DNA of 21,714 nucleotides from IMG/VR virus record IMGVR_UViG_3300031963_001036, positions 1-21,714 of that record, one strand, 5' to 3'. Shown one piece after another: positions 20,114 through 21,714 of the stretch. The translations under genes and the position numbers were made by a program. This stretch comes from a virus. The notes below the pieces were generated by a model. The model was not told the DNA's origin and did no database searches. It saw nothing but the letters and a program-made list of their open reading frames with translations. Position 1 is the first letter of the stretch. Each line of letters begins with the position of its first letter.

Positions 20114-20314
20114 TTAATAAGCCCAAACAAGGTCAAATTCTTCGCTTACAAATTCATTGAAAATTGCATCCAATTTACGTGTTCCATACTGAAAATGTAC
20201 AGTGTTATCATTCACATAGATATAGTAACAGTCACCAAAAACCACGTGATTAATAGTTGTTAATTCAATTACTTTGCCTTTTGCGTTTACTTGTTTTTTA
20301 ATTGTAGTTTCCAT
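20114..20314 (-). CDS. small early protein, first gene after the 20.35 kb promoter
   Basis: A 66-residue beta-rich protein: METTIKKQVNAKGKVIELTT at the start, then VVFGDCYYIYVNDNTVHFQY and an acidic, aromatic end FDLVWAY. No family is recognised. The ATG at 20314 was chosen because the in-frame ATG at 20347 would sit inside the promoter, before the transcription start. The leader is A-rich (AAAAACAAGAATT). As the first gene of an early operon it is likely to be made soon after infection, and host take-over is one possible role. Confidence 0.68.
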   Translation of the reverse strand: METTIKKQVNAKGKVIELTTINHVVFGDCYYIYVNDNTVHFQYGTRKLDAIFNEFVSEEFDLVWAY

Positions 20315-20336
20315 AATTCTTGTTTTTTCGTTAATT

Positions 20337-20377
20337 GTTATATGCAAATATAATACTTATTTTGATATATCAACAAA
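20337..20377 (-). promoter_or_regulatory. early promoter with -33 TTTG and palindromic -7 region
   Basis: Minus strand: TTTG (20377-20374), a 21-base spacer, then TATATTTG (20352-20345), an excellent match to the Bacteroidota promoter. The -7 box lies in TTATA-TTTGCA-TATAA, a five-base inverted repeat with the same centre size as in the 14.65 kb promoter; the spacer also contains TATATCAAAATAAGTATTA, of which AATAAGTATTA recurs upstream of the other promoter. Confidence 0.82.
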
Positions 20378-20414
20378 AAAACAAACTTTTTCAACATTTT
20401 TTTTTATTGGGAAA

Positions 20415-20439
20415 CAAAAAACCCCTATTTCTAGGGGTT
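20415..20439 (-). terminator. strong intrinsic terminator after the phosphoesterase gene
   Basis: Minus-strand RNA AACCCCUA-GAAA-UAGGGGUU (20439-20420), a perfect eight-pair stem with a GAAA tetraloop, followed by UUUUU. It separates the first block from the early operon that starts at 20.34 kb. Confidence 0.92.
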
Positions 20440-20481
20440 AAAGCAAGAATCTATGAAAAATTGGAATGCTCAAATATACAA

Positions 20482-21339
20482 TTAAATCGGAAACTGAGTG
20501 CTATCTACGATTGTTTTTTCGTGAAAAGGTGTGTGTATCTTTAATATTCTGCCTCCTAATGGCTTTGGTGGTGCGCCTCTTTCAACGTGCCATCCGCTAA
20601 ATCCATCCTGGTATTCTTCTTTGTACGTTCCGGTAAGCATTAAGTGAATACGTTTATGTTCTACAGAGTGTCCGCTTTTTGAATGTGAGTGTACTTGCTC
20701 TCTAACGTCATTTCTAGCAGCGTTTTCGTGAATGTGACCCATTGTAAACACATCCATGCCTTCAAACATCTCTAAAGCTCTAGTAAGGTTCAATGCTCCT
20801 TTAGTAACTACACCACCACCGCCTGAACCGTGAAAGTATTTAACCTTAGTTGATTTACGTTGTGTAGTTGTTAAATTCTGACGGATAAAGAACCAACCAC
20901 CATAACCTCCAGTGTGTACGTTAGAACCGTTCTTATAGTTAAGTAGGTCAACAAATCGCTGTAGCAAGTCTGTTTCCTGAAACTTAATTATCGCAGTCTC
21001 ATGGTTTCCGTAGCCTAACACGGTTAATATGTGAGCATATGGTGACCACCACTCCACAGCAGTCTCTACGATAGAATCTAAGTACCTAGCGTTATTATGT
21101 TCAGGTCTTATCTCAGATTTGTTTCTACGGTTATCGCCGCGCCCCTGCATCAGGCAAAAGAAGTCCCCATTTACCATGACTGGAATGTTATGCTTTACGC
21201 AGTAGTCTAGATGTTTACTGAGTAAGTCCCAGTCACAATGAGGATTGTCCCAATGGATGTCTGACAGCATAGCTACCTGAGCCTCGTTTCCATCTACTAC
21301 TAATTCGTGGATGTTACGAGAGTGCTTTATAACTTGCAT
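20482..21339 (-). CDS. calcineurin-like metallophosphoesterase
   Basis: A 285-residue enzyme with the full set of two-metal phosphoesterase motifs: SDIH (26-29; Asp27, His29), VNGDFF (57-62; Asp59), GYGNHE (109-114; Asn112, His113), a later HGSGGGG (170-176; His170) and GHIHEN (201-206; His202, His204). Substrates in this superfamily include DNA ends, RNA, nucleotides and proteins; none can be read from the sequence. It lacks the extra domains of SbcD/Mre11. The place in an early block suggests DNA processing or host take-over. It follows the small Lys-rich gene directly and ends in a strong terminator. Confidence 0.88.
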   Translation of the reverse strand: MQVIKHSRNIHELVVDGNEAQVAMLSDIHWDNPHCDWDLLSKHLDYCVKHNIPVMVNGDFFCLMQGRGDNRRNKSEIRPEHNNARYLDSIVETAVEWWSPYAHILTVLGYGNHETAIIKFQETDLLQRFVDLLNYKNGSNVHTGGYGGWFFIRQNLTTTQRKSTKVKYFHGSGGGGVVTKGALNLTRALEMFEGMDVFTMGHIHENAARNDVREQVHSHSKSGHSVEHKRIHLMLTGTYKEEYQDGFSGWHVERGAPPKPLGGRILKIHTPFHEKTIVDSTQFPI

Positions 21340-21573
21340 TTATCCTCTAGCTTTCTTAATAATACGAGCTATGATATTACCTAATACTTTTGGAGCTTTC
21401 TCGTCTACTGTTACATCTACGTCAAGTCCGTTTACTTCGTCTTTTGTTATTTCTGCATCAATGATAGGAGTGTCTATCTCTGCTTTGAATTTACCGTCTT
21501 TTCGTGAAATCTTAATGTCAATGTTCTTAGTGTCGATATTGACGTCTAAGTCTTTTTTCTTTTTCTTAGCCAT
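21340..21573 (-). CDS. small Lys-rich repetitive-strand protein
   Basis: A 77-residue protein starting MAKKKKKDLDVNIDTKNIDI, with repeated D/N-I-D or V-D-V strand units (DVNIDT, DIKISRKDGKF, AEIDTPIIDAEI, DVDVTVDE) and a basic helical end (NIIARIIKKARG). The alternation suggests a small beta sheet with repeating edges. No function is known. I prefer the ATG at 21573; an in-frame ATG at 21651 would add 26 residues with a hydrophobic stretch (ALYIFFGILIP) and would overlap the stop of the preceding frame (ATGA), so the longer form cannot be excluded. Confidence 0.68.
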   Translation of the reverse strand: MAKKKKKDLDVNIDTKNIDIKISRKDGKFKAEIDTPIIDAEITKDEVNGLDVDVTVDEKAPKVLGNIIARIIKKARG

Positions 21574-21647
21574 TTTTAAGCGTTTTAAAAGGTTGTTAAA
21601 ATAATTCGGAATCAATATACCGAAAAATATGTAGAGTGCGTTAAAAT

Positions 21648-21714
21648 TCATTTATGAGGCAGTAAGATACGCTCGTTTGATTTTTGCAGAGTTTTATAAT
21701 TCTTTCGTAGTGTG
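21648..21714 (-). CDS. C-terminal end of an upstream gene (partial)
   Basis: The window edge cuts a frame of which the last 21 codons are seen (basic, ending NERILLPHK), closed by a TGA that overlaps a downstream ATG. The frame is open over the visible 64 bases and has the same coupled ending as its neighbours, but it is too short to name or to be sure that it is coding. Confidence 0.42.
   Translation of the reverse strand, partial: TLRKNYKTLQKSNERILLPHK

Noticed and set aside
1-21714. integrase, retron, diversity-generating retroelement or toxin-antitoxin locus
   Set aside because: No recombinase, reverse transcriptase, template/variable repeat pair or toxin-antitoxin pair was recognised on either strand.

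Overview
The window is a piece of a tailed double-stranded DNA phage (or prophage) of a Bacteroidota host, most likely a flavobacterium. All supported genes lie on the minus strand, so the genome reads right to left. Evidence for the host: low G+C; promoters of the Bacteroidota type (TAnnTTTG, here TATATTTG); A-rich leaders such as ACAAGAATTATG instead of strong Shine-Dalgarno sites; and Bacteroidota-phage-type structural proteins. A 758-residue tape measure and no sheath gene suggest a siphovirus. No integrase, lysis gene, portal or major capsid gene is inside the window.

Layout in transcription order. (1) 21.7-20.4 kb: the end of an upstream gene, a small Lys-rich protein and a calcineurin-like phosphoesterase, closed by a strong terminator at 20.43 kb. 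(2) 20.38-18.4 kb: a promoter followed by very small, mostly stop/start-overlapping genes (a 22-residue membrane peptide, a DnaJ-type zinc protein, a 37-residue membrane protein) and a stand-alone DnaA domain IV-like protein. (3) 18.39-18.27 kb: a promoter and a structured leader with two hairpins, an 8-bp loop-loop complementarity and a U-tract terminator. (4) 18.27-14.67 kb: replication and DNA modification, with a replisome-organizer-like protein whose gene carries 11-bp tandem repeats, a RecA/DnaB-type P-loop ATPase, a coiled-coil protein, an orphan C5-cytosine methyltransferase, NinG, and a PD-(D/E)XK-like protein. (5) 14.66-12.1 kb: a second palindromic promoter, then recombination (ERF annealing protein and YqaJ-like exonuclease) and a tandem family of related small proteins. 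(6) 12.15-11.95 kb: a gene-free stretch with two inverted repeats. (7) 11.95-11.44 kb: two small genes ending in a strong terminator. (8) 11.46 kb leftwards: a sigma-factor-like gene heads the late block, followed by terminase small and large subunits, a tail chaperone pair linked by a likely -1 frameshift on T9, neck/tail proteins, two large structural proteins, the tape measure and an XkdF-type prohead protease.

The genes fit a temporal programme. The early block makes nuclease/phosphoesterase and small proteins, then the replication and recombination modules copy the genome. At 11.44 kb the early terminator and the promoter of the sigma-like gene overlap physically, so this looks like the early-to-late switch. 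Many late junctions are TAATG or ATGA overlaps, which implies translational coupling. The most interesting non-gene signals are the kissing-loop leader at 18.3 kb, the 11-bp iterons in the replication gene, the T9 frameshift with about 200 bp of dual coding, the palindromic twin promoters, and the terminator-embedded late promoter.
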